From: Sedimentibacter sp.
Lineage (GTDB): Bacteria; Bacillota; Clostridia; Tissierellales; Sedimentibacteraceae
Direction: 5' to 3'
Assembly (NCBI GenBank): GCA_018436705.1
Contig: JAHDLA010000020.1
Coordinates: 62,001 to 126,000, forward strand
Length of the DNA stretch: 64,000 nt
Made by a program: the position numbers and the translations under genes. The notes beneath the pieces are model-generated. The model was not told where the DNA came from. It saw only the letters and a program-made list of their open reading frames with translations, and ran no database searches. Positions 9,892-18,919 of this stretch are shown here, piece after piece. Within the stretch, counting starts at the first letter, position 1. The number at the start of each line of letters is the position of its first letter.

Positions 9892-9920
9892 TTGCTTGAT
9901 GAATAATAATATGATAATAT
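9892..9920 (+). promoter_or_regulatory. Promoter for the YfcC carrier gene
   Basis: TTGCTT (9892-9897) and TAATAT (9915-9920) are 17 bases apart, about 100 bases before the start. Confidence 0.5.
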
Positions 9921-10022
9921 GATTAAAAATTAATATAAATCATTAATAAAGCACTGGGCGTATTAATATTTATTAATAAAGTAATCTATCAATTTTTCGT
10001 AAAAATTTAAAGGAGGACTAAT

Positions 10023-11423
10023 ATGGTAACAGAAAAGAAGAAGAAGAGTAAGGTGCCTCACACCTATGTAATTTTGTTTGCAATGATAATTGTTGTCGCA
10101 CTCTTGACTTATGTGATACCTGCAGGTCAGTATCAAAAGATTGAATTGGAAACAGGAAGGATGGTGGTAGATCCTAATTCTTACGCACAGGTTGATTCAA
10201 ACCCGGCAAAGGTATTTGACGTATTGAAAGCTTTTCCTAAAGGGCTTGCTGCGGCACAAAGCATAGTTTTCTTTATTTTTATTGTTGGAGGCTCATTTAA
10301 TATAGTGAATAAGACAGGGGCTATAGAAGCTGGGATTAGCAAAATCGCCGTAAGCCTGAAAGGCATGGAAGGTCTTATGATACCGATTTTTATAATTGTG
10401 TTTTCTATTGGAGGTGCTACAATAGGAATGGCGGAGGAAGCGATAGTATTTGTTCCCATAGGCATTGCCTTAGCCAGGGCTTTAGGATACGACGCGATTG
10501 TAGGTATGGCCATTGTAGCTTTAGGCGCAGCAGCAGGATTTACTGCGGGAGTTATTAATCCGTTTACTGTAGGAGTTGCACAGGGAATTGCAGAAATTCC
10601 TCTGTTTTCAGGAATTGTTTTAAGGCTTGTTATTTTGGTATGTACTTGGGTTTTGGTTATAACATACGTTTATAAATATGCAAAAAAAGTAAAGAGTGAT
10701 CCTACCAAAAGCCTTGTATATGATTTAGAGCAAGAAGAAAAACATAATGCAATTGATTTAAGCAACATAAAGAAAATGACTACAAATGATGTTTTGGTAC
10801 TTTTAGTTTTTGCCGCAGGAATGGGTGTTTTAGTATATGGTGTATTTCAATATGGATGGTATATTACAGAAATAGCCGCTATTTTTCTGGCAATAGGTAT
10901 TTTATCAGGAATAGTTGCAAAAATGACGCTTGATGATATTGCAAAGAATTTTATTGCAGGCGCTAAGGATATTGCAATGGGAGCCTTGGTTGTAGGGCTG
11001 GCAAGAGGACTGCTTGTAATTATGGAAGGAAGCTTAATTATTGATACTGTAGTTTATGGTCTGGCCTCTGCAATAAATGGTCTTCCGAAAGCTGTAAGTG
11101 CTGTAGGGATGCTTGTTGTTCAGTCATTTATAAACTTCTTTATACCTTCCGGATCAGGTCAGGCTGCAACTACAATGCCTATAATGGCACCACTTTCTGA
11201 CGTAATTGGAGTTACAAGGCAGACAGCCGTTCTGGCTTATCAGTTTGGAGATGGTATATCAAATTCTATAATACCTACTTCAGGTGTTTTGCTGGCAAAT
11301 CTTTCAATAGCAAAAATTAAGTATGAAAAATGGGTTAAATTTGTAGCTCCGTTGATTGCTCTTTGGACATTGATGGCTGCAGCGTTTATGGTAATAGCAG
11401 TATTGATTAACTATGGGCCATGA
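10023..11423 (+). CDS. YfcC-family (DcuC/ArcD superfamily) carrier
   Basis: The 466-residue membrane protein has about 11-12 hydrophobic segments and the family motifs 'FFIFIVGGSFNIVNKTGA' and 'NFFIPSGSGQAATTMPIM'. YfcC proteins belong to the C4-dicarboxylate / basic amino acid antiporter superfamily, but most substrates are unknown. Flanking hydrolases suggest an amino acid, acyl-amino acid or dipeptide. GGAGG precedes the ATG. A second paralogue lies at 38.8 kb under sigma-54 control. Confidence 0.85.
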   Translation: MVTEKKKKSKVPHTYVILFAMIIVVALLTYVIPAGQYQKIELETGRMVVDPNSYAQVDSNPAKVFDVLKAFPKGLAAAQSIVFFIFIVGGSFNIVNKTGAIEAGISKIAVSLKGMEGLMIPIFIIVFSIGGATIGMAEEAIVFVPIGIALARALGYDAIVGMAIVALGAAAGFTAGVINPFTVGVAQGIAEIPLFSGIVLRLVILVCTWVLVITYVYKYAKKVKSDPTKSLVYDLEQEEKHNAIDLSNIKKMTTNDVLVLLVFAAGMGVLVYGVFQYGWYITEIAAIFLAIGILSGIVAKMTLDDIAKNFIAGAKDIAMGALVVGLARGLLVIMEGSLIIDTVVYGLASAINGLPKAVSAVGMLVVQSFINFFIPSGSGQAATTMPIMAPLSDVIGVTRQTAVLAYQFGDGISNSIIPTSGVLLANLSIAKIKYEKWVKFVAPLIALWTLMAAAFMVIAVLINYGP

Positions 11424-11433
11424 TTATTCATAT

Positions 11434-11475
11434 AAAAAAAATGCTCTCTTGATTTTGATTAAGAGGGCATTTTTT
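11434..11475. terminator. Bidirectional terminator between convergent genes
   Basis: AAATGCTCTCTT pairs with AAGAGGGCATTT, with an A tract on the left and a T tract on the right. It can stop both the carrier (+) and the M20 gene (-). Confidence 0.88.
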
Positions 11476-11492
11476 ATATGTTTAAATTTGTT

Positions 11493-12659
11493 TTATTTTT
11501 CAGCGTTATCAAATTCTGTCTTTATTTTTTTGTATAATTCTTTGTTTTGCATAACTTCTGTTGCTGTTAAAACAAGTGCCGCTACTGTGTTTTTCATTTG
11601 TTCCTTGGCATAATCAGTCAACGTGCTTTCAGCCATTTCTTTCGTATGTCCTGCTATGTTCTTATTGTTAGTAATGTCAAAGTAAGGATGTATTGCCGGG
11701 CACACCTGGCTTACTTGACCTGCATCAATTGAGCCTGTATTCTTGGCAGGTTCATTCATAGTTATTCCGGATACTTGAAATATTTTTTCGCTGAATATTT
11801 CTGATAGGGTTTCATTTGTAACCATGTTGTCGTAGCTGAATTCATACTTTGTTATTTTTAGCTCACAACCGGTAGCTAAAGCGGCTCCTTTAGCGCAGTT
11901 TTTAATTTTTTCCAACAGTTCAAGATTGTATGTCTTTGATGTAGAACGGACATAAAACTGTGATTTTGCATAGTCCGGAACAATGTTTGCAGCCTTGCCT
12001 CCATTAATTATTACCCCGTGAACTCTTGAGTCGCTTTTTATATGTTCTCTTAATGCGTTTATACTATTAAATGTCTGTATTGCTGCATCAAGAGCATTTA
12101 CTCCTTTTTCCGGAGATGCTGCTGCATGAGCGGTTTTTCCGAAAAATTCAAACTGTACCGGTTCAAGGGCAAGGGAGGATCCGCTTTTTGCATATTCGCT
12201 TCCCGGATGAGCCATCATTGCTATATCCACATTATCAAACTCATGGTTTTCAACATACGTAACCTTTGCTCCGCTCGTCTCTTCTGCTGGAGTACCGAAG
12301 ACAATTACATTTCCGCCGATTTCATCTGCCAGCTGTTTCAGCACTATGCCGGCTCCTGTGCTTACGGTTCCGAGAAGATTATGACCGCAGCCGTGTCCGA
12401 TACCTGGCAGTGCATCATATTCCGCCATATAAGCAATTGTCAGACCGGGTTTGCCGCTTTTGTATTCGGCTTTGAAGCCTGTCGGGACACCTGAGAAATT
12501 CTTTTGAACATTGAAGCCGTATTTCTGAAGAAGTTCTGTATGAAGCCTGCACGCTTCATGTTCTTCATATCCCAACTCAGGATTGTTGTAGATTTCCAGG
12601 CTAAGATTGTTCAGCTCGGGAGTTATATTTTTAATCAATTCTAATACTTTTTCTTTCAT
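11493..12659 (-). CDS. M20-family metallohydrolase (amidohydrolase / dipeptidase)
   Basis: The 388-residue protein shows the M20 zinc motifs 'GHGCGHNLLG', 'GTPAEETSGAK' and 'MMAHPGSEYA', with a dimerisation domain between. The pattern is closest to the PM20D2/AbgB branch, which cleaves amide bonds of acyl- or aminoacyl-amino acids. The start at 12659 is chosen because GGAGGGA (12662-12668) lies just upstream; the in-frame ATG at 12722 would add 21 residues without a ribosome site. It converges with the YfcC carrier gene and shares its terminator. Confidence 0.82.
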   Translation of the reverse strand: MKEKVLELIKNITPELNNLSLEIYNNPELGYEEHEACRLHTELLQKYGFNVQKNFSGVPTGFKAEYKSGKPGLTIAYMAEYDALPGIGHGCGHNLLGTVSTGAGIVLKQLADEIGGNVIVFGTPAEETSGAKVTYVENHEFDNVDIAMMAHPGSEYAKSGSSLALEPVQFEFFGKTAHAAASPEKGVNALDAAIQTFNSINALREHIKSDSRVHGVIINGGKAANIVPDYAKSQFYVRSTSKTYNLELLEKIKNCAKGAALATGCELKITKYEFSYDNMVTNETLSEIFSEKIFQVSGITMNEPAKNTGSIDAGQVSQVCPAIHPYFDITNNKNIAGHTKEMAESTLTDYAKEQMKNTVAALVLTATEVMQNKELYKKIKTEFDNAEK

Positions 12660-12876
12660 AATCCCTCCAAAGTAATTATTTATTTTTAAACTAATTATAA
12701 GAATGCAATAATATTTATACAACTATACTAATATATTAACAGTGTTGAAGGGCTATGTCAATTTAAAATTCGGATTAGTCTATTTTATTAATCAACCGCA
12801 TAAATAAAAAATATATCTTTAAAAAAATCTTAATGAATGTTACAATGTACACAGATGGTTTAGAAAGGGTGAAGTA

Positions 12877-13803
12877 ATGAAATATCAATCAAAAATTAAC
12901 CGGCTATATGAGGATATGACTTCTGTTGTAAGAGGTGGTGTTCTTAAGGATGAACCTTTAAAAAATCACACTTATTTTAAAATAGGAGGTCCTGTGGCTA
13001 TACTTGCAGAACCTGAAGATACGGAAGATTTAATATCAGTTTTAAAACTTGTCAAAAAGTATGAAACTGATAGTTTTGTAATAGGAAACGGAACTAATCT
13101 GCTTGTTGCTGACGAGGGATTTAAGGGTGTAATAATAAAAATCGGAGATAAATTCAGTTATATTGAAAGAAACGGAAACATTGTAATTGCAGGATCGGGA
13201 TTATTGCTGTCCGCAATGTCGAAATTTATAGCGAGAGAGGGATTGGCAGGATTTGAATTTGCCAGCGGAATTCCAGGCTGTCTCGGCGGAGCTGTATATA
13301 TGAATGCAGGTGCGTATGGCGGAGAAATGAAGCAGGTTGTAAAAAGCGTGAAATGCATTGATCGTGACGGCAATGTGCATAAATTTTCAAATAGTGATAT
13401 GGAATTTACATACAGGCATTCAAAAATAACAGATTCAGAATACATTGTTCTGGAAGCTGAGTTTGAACTTAAGGAAGGTGAAATAGAAGAGATTTTGTCC
13501 TTAATCAGAGAGTTGAATGACAGGCGGATATCAAAGCAGCCGCTTAATCTTCCAAGTGCCGGGAGCACATTCAAACGTCCTGTAAACGGATATGCCTCTA
13601 AGCTTATAGAGGATGCAGGATTAAAGGGATTGATTCACAGAGGAGCGATGGTTTCCGACAAGCATTGCGGTTTTATAGTAAATATAGATAATGCATGCTG
13701 CCAGGATGTGCTTGAGCTTATGAGAATTGTGATAAGTACAGTAAATGATAAATTCGGTATAACGCTGGAGCCGGAAGTTAAAATACTGGGAACAAGCCTG
13801 TAA
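12877..13803 (+). CDS. murB: UDP-N-acetylenolpyruvoylglucosamine reductase
   Basis: MurB makes UDP-MurNAc for peptidoglycan using FAD and NADPH. The 308-residue product has the FAD-binding 'VIGNGTNLLVAD', 'GFEFASGIPGCLGGAVYMN', the catalytic-serine region 'PSAGSTFKRP' and the C-terminal 'LEPEVKILG'. This is the type IIa form usual in Firmicutes. It heads the conserved murB-PHP-rapZ-yvcK run. AAAGGGTGA precedes the ATG. Confidence 0.95.
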   Translation: MKYQSKINRLYEDMTSVVRGGVLKDEPLKNHTYFKIGGPVAILAEPEDTEDLISVLKLVKKYETDSFVIGNGTNLLVADEGFKGVIIKIGDKFSYIERNGNIVIAGSGLLLSAMSKFIAREGLAGFEFASGIPGCLGGAVYMNAGAYGGEMKQVVKSVKCIDRDGNVHKFSNSDMEFTYRHSKITDSEYIVLEAEFELKEGEIEEILSLIRELNDRRISKQPLNLPSAGSTFKRPVNGYASKLIEDAGLKGLIHRGAMVSDKHCGFIVNIDNACCQDVLELMRIVISTVNDKFGITLEPEVKILGTSL

Positions 13804-13871
13804 CAACAGTGTAGAGGTGTTCAGATAATTATCACACAACTAACAATATTTATTAATAAAAAGAGGTATTT

Positions 13872-14609
13872 ATGAGGACAATAGCTGACTATCATGTTCA
13901 CTCAACATATTCCAGGAGAAACCATGGGAAGTCCACAATTGAAGAAATCGTACAAAGAGCTGTGGAAATAGGGCTTGAAGAAATTGCCGTAACGGATCAT
14001 GGACCGTCACATTATTTTTACGGAATAAAAATGGAAAAGATTAAAGAAGCAAAAGAAAAAATAATTCAAATGAGAAAAAAATATCCTCAGATAAAAATCT
14101 TGATGGGGGTAGAGGCAAACATATTGGATTATAAGGGAAATACAGATATATCAGATGAAGTTTTAAAATATTGTGACATTATTTTATGCGGATACCATAT
14201 CGGTACAGTGTTTTCTTCTCTCGATGATGCTTGGAAATTTACAATTATGAATAAAATTGGCAGGAAAAGCAAAAAAGTTTTTGAAGATATAAGAGAAAAA
14301 AATACAGAGGCCGTTATAAACGCTATGAATAAATATAAAATAAATATATTGACACATCCCGGAGACAAAATTCCGCTTAATACAGAATTGATTGCAAAAA
14401 CTGCGGAAAAAACAGGGACAATTCTTGAAATAAATAATAGTCACAGTCATTTAAATGCAGAAGAAATTAAAATTGCATCGAAATATGATGTTAAGTTTGT
14501 AATAAACAGTGACGCTCACATAAAAGATAATATTGGCAGATATGAGAATGGTTTAAAAGAAGCTATGGATGCAAAACTTGATTTAAGCCGAATAATAAAT
14601 TTAAGATAG
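13872..14609 (+). CDS. PHP-domain phosphoesterase (YcdX / HisK-like)
   Basis: The 245-residue protein is one PHP domain. 'DYHVHSTYSRR' (His-x-His metal site), 'VTDHGPSHY', 'GVEANI', 'LTHPGD' and 'NSDAH' give the expected trinuclear metal ligands. Members hydrolyse phosphate esters such as histidinol phosphate; the cellular substrate here is unknown. No other his genes are near. The position between murB and rapZ is conserved in Clostridia. AAGAGG precedes the ATG. Confidence 0.85.
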   Translation: MRTIADYHVHSTYSRRNHGKSTIEEIVQRAVEIGLEEIAVTDHGPSHYFYGIKMEKIKEAKEKIIQMRKKYPQIKILMGVEANILDYKGNTDISDEVLKYCDIILCGYHIGTVFSSLDDAWKFTIMNKIGRKSKKVFEDIREKNTEAVINAMNKYKINILTHPGDKIPLNTELIAKTAEKTGTILEINNSHSHLNAEEIKIASKYDVKFVINSDAHIKDNIGRYENGLKEAMDAKLDLSRIINLR

Positions 14610-14623
14610 AAAGAGGGGAGAAT

Positions 14624-15478
14624 ATGGAGTTTGTAATTATTACGGGAATGTCTGGCGCGGGAAAAAGTCAGGCTATCAATGTTTTGGAAGATATTAATTA
14701 TTATTGCATGGATAATTTGCCTCCGGCTCTCCTTCCGAATTTTGCAGAGCTTTGCAAAAGTTCGTCAAAAGAGGTTAACAAGGTTGCGGTTGTTGCAGAT
14801 ATAAGAGGAGGAATTTTTTTCAAAGATTTGTTTAACAGTCTTGATGAGCTGAAAAAAATGGGGATACAGTACAGCATTATGTTTCTTGATGCATCAGATG
14901 ATGAATTGGTTAAAAGATACAAGGAACAAAGAAGACCTCATCCTTTGAGTACGACCGGAACCATTGTTGACGGTATACACGAGGAAAGGCTGATGCTGGA
15001 GGAAGTAAAGAAACGAAGCGACTATATTATTTACACAACAAATATGAAGCTTGGCAGGTTAAAGGAAGAAATTCTTGGTATTTTTGTACGAGGTCAAATA
15101 ACTCATAATTTGAATATTACAGTAATGTCCTTCGGCTATAAGTACGGTCTCCCGCAAGATTCTGATCTGGTTTTTGATGTTAGATTTCTTCCCAATCCGT
15201 TTTACATTGAATCTTTGAAGAATTATACCGGCAATGATAAAAATGTTCAGGATTACGTTATGGGATTTGATACAACGAATATTTTTATTGAAAAACTGAA
15301 AGATATGCTGCTTTTTCTTATGCCAAACTATATAAAAGAAGGAAAGTCGAACCTTGTTGTAGCAATCGGGTGTACAGGAGGAAAGCATCGTTCTGTGACA
15401 ATAGCAAATAAAATTTCGGAAGTTCTATGTAAGGAAAATTACAGGGTTCTTTCCAACCACAGAGATGTAGATAAGTAA
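14624..15478 (+). CDS. rapZ: RNase adapter / nucleotide-binding protein RapZ
   Basis: The 284-residue protein has a Walker A motif 'GMSGAGKS' (residues 8-15), a DxxG-like central region and the C-terminal 'GCTGGKHRSVTIA' sugar-phosphate-binding motif. In Enterobacteria RapZ links GlcN6P sensing to sRNA decay; in Firmicutes (YvcJ) the GTPase-like activity is linked to competence and cell envelope. The gene lies 14 bases after the PHP gene and 11 before yvcK, in one operon. Confidence 0.95.
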   Translation: MEFVIITGMSGAGKSQAINVLEDINYYCMDNLPPALLPNFAELCKSSSKEVNKVAVVADIRGGIFFKDLFNSLDELKKMGIQYSIMFLDASDDELVKRYKEQRRPHPLSTTGTIVDGIHEERLMLEEVKKRSDYIIYTTNMKLGRLKEEILGIFVRGQITHNLNITVMSFGYKYGLPQDSDLVFDVRFLPNPFYIESLKNYTGNDKNVQDYVMGFDTTNIFIEKLKDMLLFLMPNYIKEGKSNLVVAIGCTGGKHRSVTIANKISEVLCKENYRVLSNHRDVDK

Positions 15479-15489
15479 GAGAGGTATTT

Positions 15490-16494
15490 ATGAAGCTGGT
15501 TGTATTTGGAGGAGGAACAGGCCTGTCGATTTTATTGAGAGGTTTAAAAAAGTATACCCGTGATATTTCGGCTGTCGTTACCGTAGCCGATAACGGCGGC
15601 GGCTCGGGAGTTTTGAGAGAGGACTTGGGGATGTTGCCTCCGGGTGATATGAGAAACTGCATTATTGCATTATCTGATGTGGAACCTACAATGGTCAGGC
15701 TTATGCAGCACAGATTTAAAGACGGTTATCTTAATGGACAGAGTTTCGGAAATCTTTTGATTGCAGCAATGTATGAACTTTTTGGAGATTATGAGCACGC
15801 ATTGAAGGAGATAGGCAGCATTTTTAGACTGTCAGGAAAAGTGCTTCCTATGACGCTTCAGGATTCACAGCTTAAAGCATACTTGGATAACGGTGAATGC
15901 ATATTGGGAGAAAAAGATATACCAGAGTTTGTTAGCAAGTCAGGCTGCAGAATAGACAGGGTTTCCCTTGTTCCCGATATGTGTGAGCCTCTGGAAGAGA
16001 CCGTAAGAGATATAAAGCAGGCTGATATAATAGTACTTGGACCAGGGAGCTTGTATACCAGTGTTATTCCAAACCTGCTTGTTAGGAATATATCGGATCT
16101 GATAGCTGAATCAAAGGCTGCAAAGTTTTACATATGCAATCTCATGACACAGCCCGGAGAAACCGATAATTACAATGTATATGATCATGTGAGTGCAATT
16201 ATCAAGCATAGCAACAGATATGTCATAGACTTTGTAATTGCAAATGATGAGCTTATATCAGAAAAACAGATAGAAAATTATAAGTTTAAGGGTGCAAAGC
16301 AGATATTAATTGATGATGAGCAGACTAGACAGCTGGAAGAAATGAATATTAAAGTTATAAGCAGCAATTTTGTTGAAATAAGGAAAAATTATATAAGGCA
16401 CAATTCAGATAAGATAGGAAGGCTGTTGTGCAGTTATACAAAGGAAAAAATAAAGCCTAAGGAAGTGACATATGGAAAACATCAAGCTAAATGA
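15490..16494 (+). CDS. yvcK: YvcK / gluconeogenesis factor family protein
   Basis: The 334-residue product has the CofD-like nucleotide fold: 'FGGGTGLSILLRGLK' (residues 5-19), 'TVADNGGGSGVLR', 'GDMRNCI' and 'GPGSLYTSVIPNLL'. YvcK binds UDP-sugars and is needed for growth on gluconeogenic carbon and for cell-wall synthesis. It follows rapZ closely, as usual. Its last 23 bases overlap the next gene, a PAS phosphatase, where whiA is often found. Confidence 0.93.
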   Translation: MKLVVFGGGTGLSILLRGLKKYTRDISAVVTVADNGGGSGVLREDLGMLPPGDMRNCIIALSDVEPTMVRLMQHRFKDGYLNGQSFGNLLIAAMYELFGDYEHALKEIGSIFRLSGKVLPMTLQDSQLKAYLDNGECILGEKDIPEFVSKSGCRIDRVSLVPDMCEPLEETVRDIKQADIIVLGPGSLYTSVIPNLLVRNISDLIAESKAAKFYICNLMTQPGETDNYNVYDHVSAIIKHSNRYVIDFVIANDELISEKQIENYKFKGAKQILIDDEQTRQLEEMNIKVISSNFVEIRKNYIRHNSDKIGRLLCSYTKEKIKPKEVTYGKHQAK

Positions 16495-17554
16495 AACACA
16501 GCTTAGGATAGTTGACGGAATGATAGACTGGGTAAGGGTTGTAGATAACAACAATACGGTTCTTTATGCAAACAGGAAGATGAGAGAAGAGCTGGGAGAA
16601 ATTATGGGAAAGAAATGCTTTGATGTTTTCTGCTCGGAAAAAAAATGCGGGAACTGTATTTCGAGAAAAACAATAGAGCATGGTGTTATTCTGAAGAAAG
16701 AAGCAGCTGTCGGAGACAGGACATTTATGGTAATTTCATCACCTATTCAGGATGTTGATAAAAAAACAATATGCGCCGTTGAGGTTTTTAGAGACATTAC
16801 TAATGAAAAAATACTTTCGAAAAAAATTAATGAAAGAAACAGGAAAATGAGTGAAGATATTAAATTTGCAAGAAATATGCAGATAAGAATGCTTCCTCCA
16901 AAAGGAATGTACAATGGACTCAGCATTGATTATCTTTATGAGTCGTCAGAATCATTAAGCGGAGATTTTTTTGATGTGTTTAAAATTGATGATGAAAACA
17001 CAGGTGTTTATATTTGTGATGTAGTCGGTCATGGCGTTACAGCCTCACTTTTGACTGTATTTGTCAGACAGTCCTTAAGAACAATAGCTAAAGGAAACAT
17101 GAGTATTGATAAAATTATGAAGGAACTTCATAAGACATTTCTTTCTCTGAACTTGGATTACGACAAATACTTTTCTGTTTTTTTTGGAGTATACAATAAG
17201 GAAACCCATGTGTTAAGATATGCAAATGCCGGGCATAACTCTGAACCCATTCTTCTTGGAACAAACAGTGAAATCAGCCTGCTGAAATCAAAAGGATATC
17301 CGATTGCCAATATATTTGATAACGTCAGCTATGATGAAAACAATATTAGCCTGAACGTTGGGGACAAACTGTTTTTATACACCGACGGGATAACTGAAGC
17401 AAAAAATTGTGAAAATAAGCAATACGGCGTTGAAAGTTTAGCTAATATAATTAAAGGCGGCGGAAGCATTTTAAAGAATTTAGAAAAGTCACTAGTTGAC
17501 TATTGCAAGATCCATAAGGATGATTATGCCATACTTATGGCAGAAATAATTTAG
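16472..17554 (+). CDS. PAS-domain SpoIIE/RsbU-type serine phosphatase
   Basis: An N-terminal PAS domain (about residues 10-110) carries four clustered cysteines (C49, C54, C59, C62), then a short coiled linker (about 110-135) leads to a PP2C-like SpoIIE domain (about 150-360) with 'LSGDFFDVFKIDD', 'ICDVVGHGV' and 'LYTDGITEA', the Mn-binding Asp residues. Such enzymes dephosphorylate anti-anti-sigma factors. No partner STAS or kinase gene is seen nearby. The 23-base overlap with yvcK and the AGGAAG site mean it is translated with the operon. Confidence 0.87.
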   Translation: MENIKLNETQLRIVDGMIDWVRVVDNNNTVLYANRKMREELGEIMGKKCFDVFCSEKKCGNCISRKTIEHGVILKKEAAVGDRTFMVISSPIQDVDKKTICAVEVFRDITNEKILSKKINERNRKMSEDIKFARNMQIRMLPPKGMYNGLSIDYLYESSESLSGDFFDVFKIDDENTGVYICDVVGHGVTASLLTVFVRQSLRTIAKGNMSIDKIMKELHKTFLSLNLDYDKYFSVFFGVYNKETHVLRYANAGHNSEPILLGTNSEISLLKSKGYPIANIFDNVSYDENNISLNVGDKLFLYTDGITEAKNCENKQYGVESLANIIKGGGSILKNLEKSLVDYCKIHKDDYAILMAEII

Positions 17555-17571
17555 CTAGAAAGAGGGGTAGT

Positions 17572-18852
17572 ATGAAGGAAATATATCTTGATTTAAAAGG
17601 AAGCTTTATAAGTGATGCCGAGATTAAGGCTATTGCACCGGAAATTATGGAGGCTCAGGAACTGTTGCTTGATAAAAAGGGTATAAGCTCTGATATGACA
17701 GGGTGGCTGGATTATGCAAAGAGTATGGATATGAAAGAATACGACGAAGTTAAAAAAACCGCCAAATACATAAACGGCTGTAATGCCTTCATACTTCTTG
17801 GAATAGGCGGCTCATACTTGGGGGCAAGAGCTGCAATAGAAGCAATAAGGGGAGACTTTCACAATGAATTAAAAAGTCCGCAGGTTTATTATGCAGGGCA
17901 GAATTTAAGCGGCTCATACCTTAGAAATTTAGTAGAAGCAATTAAAAATAAGGACATTTGCTTAATAGTGGTTTCAAAATCGGGAACAACATTGGAGACT
18001 GCCGTATCCTTTAGAATTTTAAGAGATTTGATGGAAGAAAAATACGGCCGTGAAGCTTGTGAACGTATTTTTGTAATTACGGACAGGAGCAGGGGGGCGC
18101 TGAAAAGCATGTCCGGTCTAAAAGATTACAAGACATTTGTAATACCTGACAACATAGGAGGAAGGTATTCTGTAATCACGCCGGTAGGGCTTCTTCCCAT
18201 GGCTGCGGCAGGATTGGATATCGACGAGTTTATTAACGGATTGAGATCAGCGCAGGATGAATACGATACAAGAAATTTTAATGATAACATCTGCTGTCAA
18301 TATGCAGCTGCCAGAAATATTTTAAACAGAAAGGGCAAGGAAGTGGAAGTGCTTGTTAACTACGAGCCCTCACATGCATCTGTTTCAGAATGGTGGAAGC
18401 AACTGTTTGGCGAAAGTGAGGGAAAAGAAGGAAAGGGAATTTTTCCGGCATCGCTAAATTTCACCACAGATCTTCATTCTATGGGGCAGTTTGTTCAGGA
18501 CGGACGAAAGATAATTTTTGAAACAACGTTAATGGTAAATAATTCTAAGTATGATATGACCGTACCTTATGAAGAAAATGATTTTGATAAATTGAATTAT
18601 ATATCAGGCATGAAACTTAGTGCCATAAATCGCAGTGCTTTTGAGGGTACTTTTATGGCGCACAGTGAGGGAAGTGTTCCCGGCATTATAGTTGGTGTAT
18701 CTAAGATGAATGAGTTTTGCATGGGTAAACTTTTTTATTTTTTTATGATGGCATGTGCAATAAGCGGATACACTAATAAAATAGATCCGTTTACTCAGCC
18801 TGGTGTTGAAAATTATAAAAAAAACATGTTTAGATTATTAGGAAAAAGGTAA
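17572..18852 (+). CDS. pgi: Glucose-6-phosphate isomerase
   Basis: Interconverts glucose-6-P and fructose-6-P. The 426-residue product has 'LLGIGGSYLGARAAIEAI', 'VVSKSGTTLETAVSFRIL' (phosphate-binding loop), 'GGRYSVITPVG' (PGI signature 1 region) and the C-terminal 'DPFTQPGVENYK' with the catalytic Lys/His region. Length is normal for the compact Firmicutes form. It lies 17 bases after the PAS phosphatase, so it is probably in the same operon. Confidence 0.95.
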   Translation: MKEIYLDLKGSFISDAEIKAIAPEIMEAQELLLDKKGISSDMTGWLDYAKSMDMKEYDEVKKTAKYINGCNAFILLGIGGSYLGARAAIEAIRGDFHNELKSPQVYYAGQNLSGSYLRNLVEAIKNKDICLIVVSKSGTTLETAVSFRILRDLMEEKYGREACERIFVITDRSRGALKSMSGLKDYKTFVIPDNIGGRYSVITPVGLLPMAAAGLDIDEFINGLRSAQDEYDTRNFNDNICCQYAAARNILNRKGKEVEVLVNYEPSHASVSEWWKQLFGESEGKEGKGIFPASLNFTTDLHSMGQFVQDGRKIIFETTLMVNNSKYDMTVPYEENDFDKLNYISGMKLSAINRSAFEGTFMAHSEGSVPGIIVGVSKMNEFCMGKLFYFFMMACAISGYTNKIDPFTQPGVENYKKNMFRLLGKR

Positions 18853-18919
18853 GAAATAATTATAATAATAACTAAAATACTGGATGAGAGAGTAAAGTTT
18901 TGTTTATTGAGGAGAAAAT

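Noticed and set aside
10181..10513. 110-codon open frame antisense to the YfcC carrier
   Set aside because: Mirror of a hydrophobic membrane protein gene; no start signals.
12071..12494. Open frames on the + strand inside the M20 gene
   Set aside because: Several overlapping frames with no ribosome site, low-complexity translations and a clear M20 gene on the other strand.
15059..15662. Two open frames antisense to rapZ and yvcK
   Set aside because: Both opposite conserved core genes; no promoter or ribosome site.
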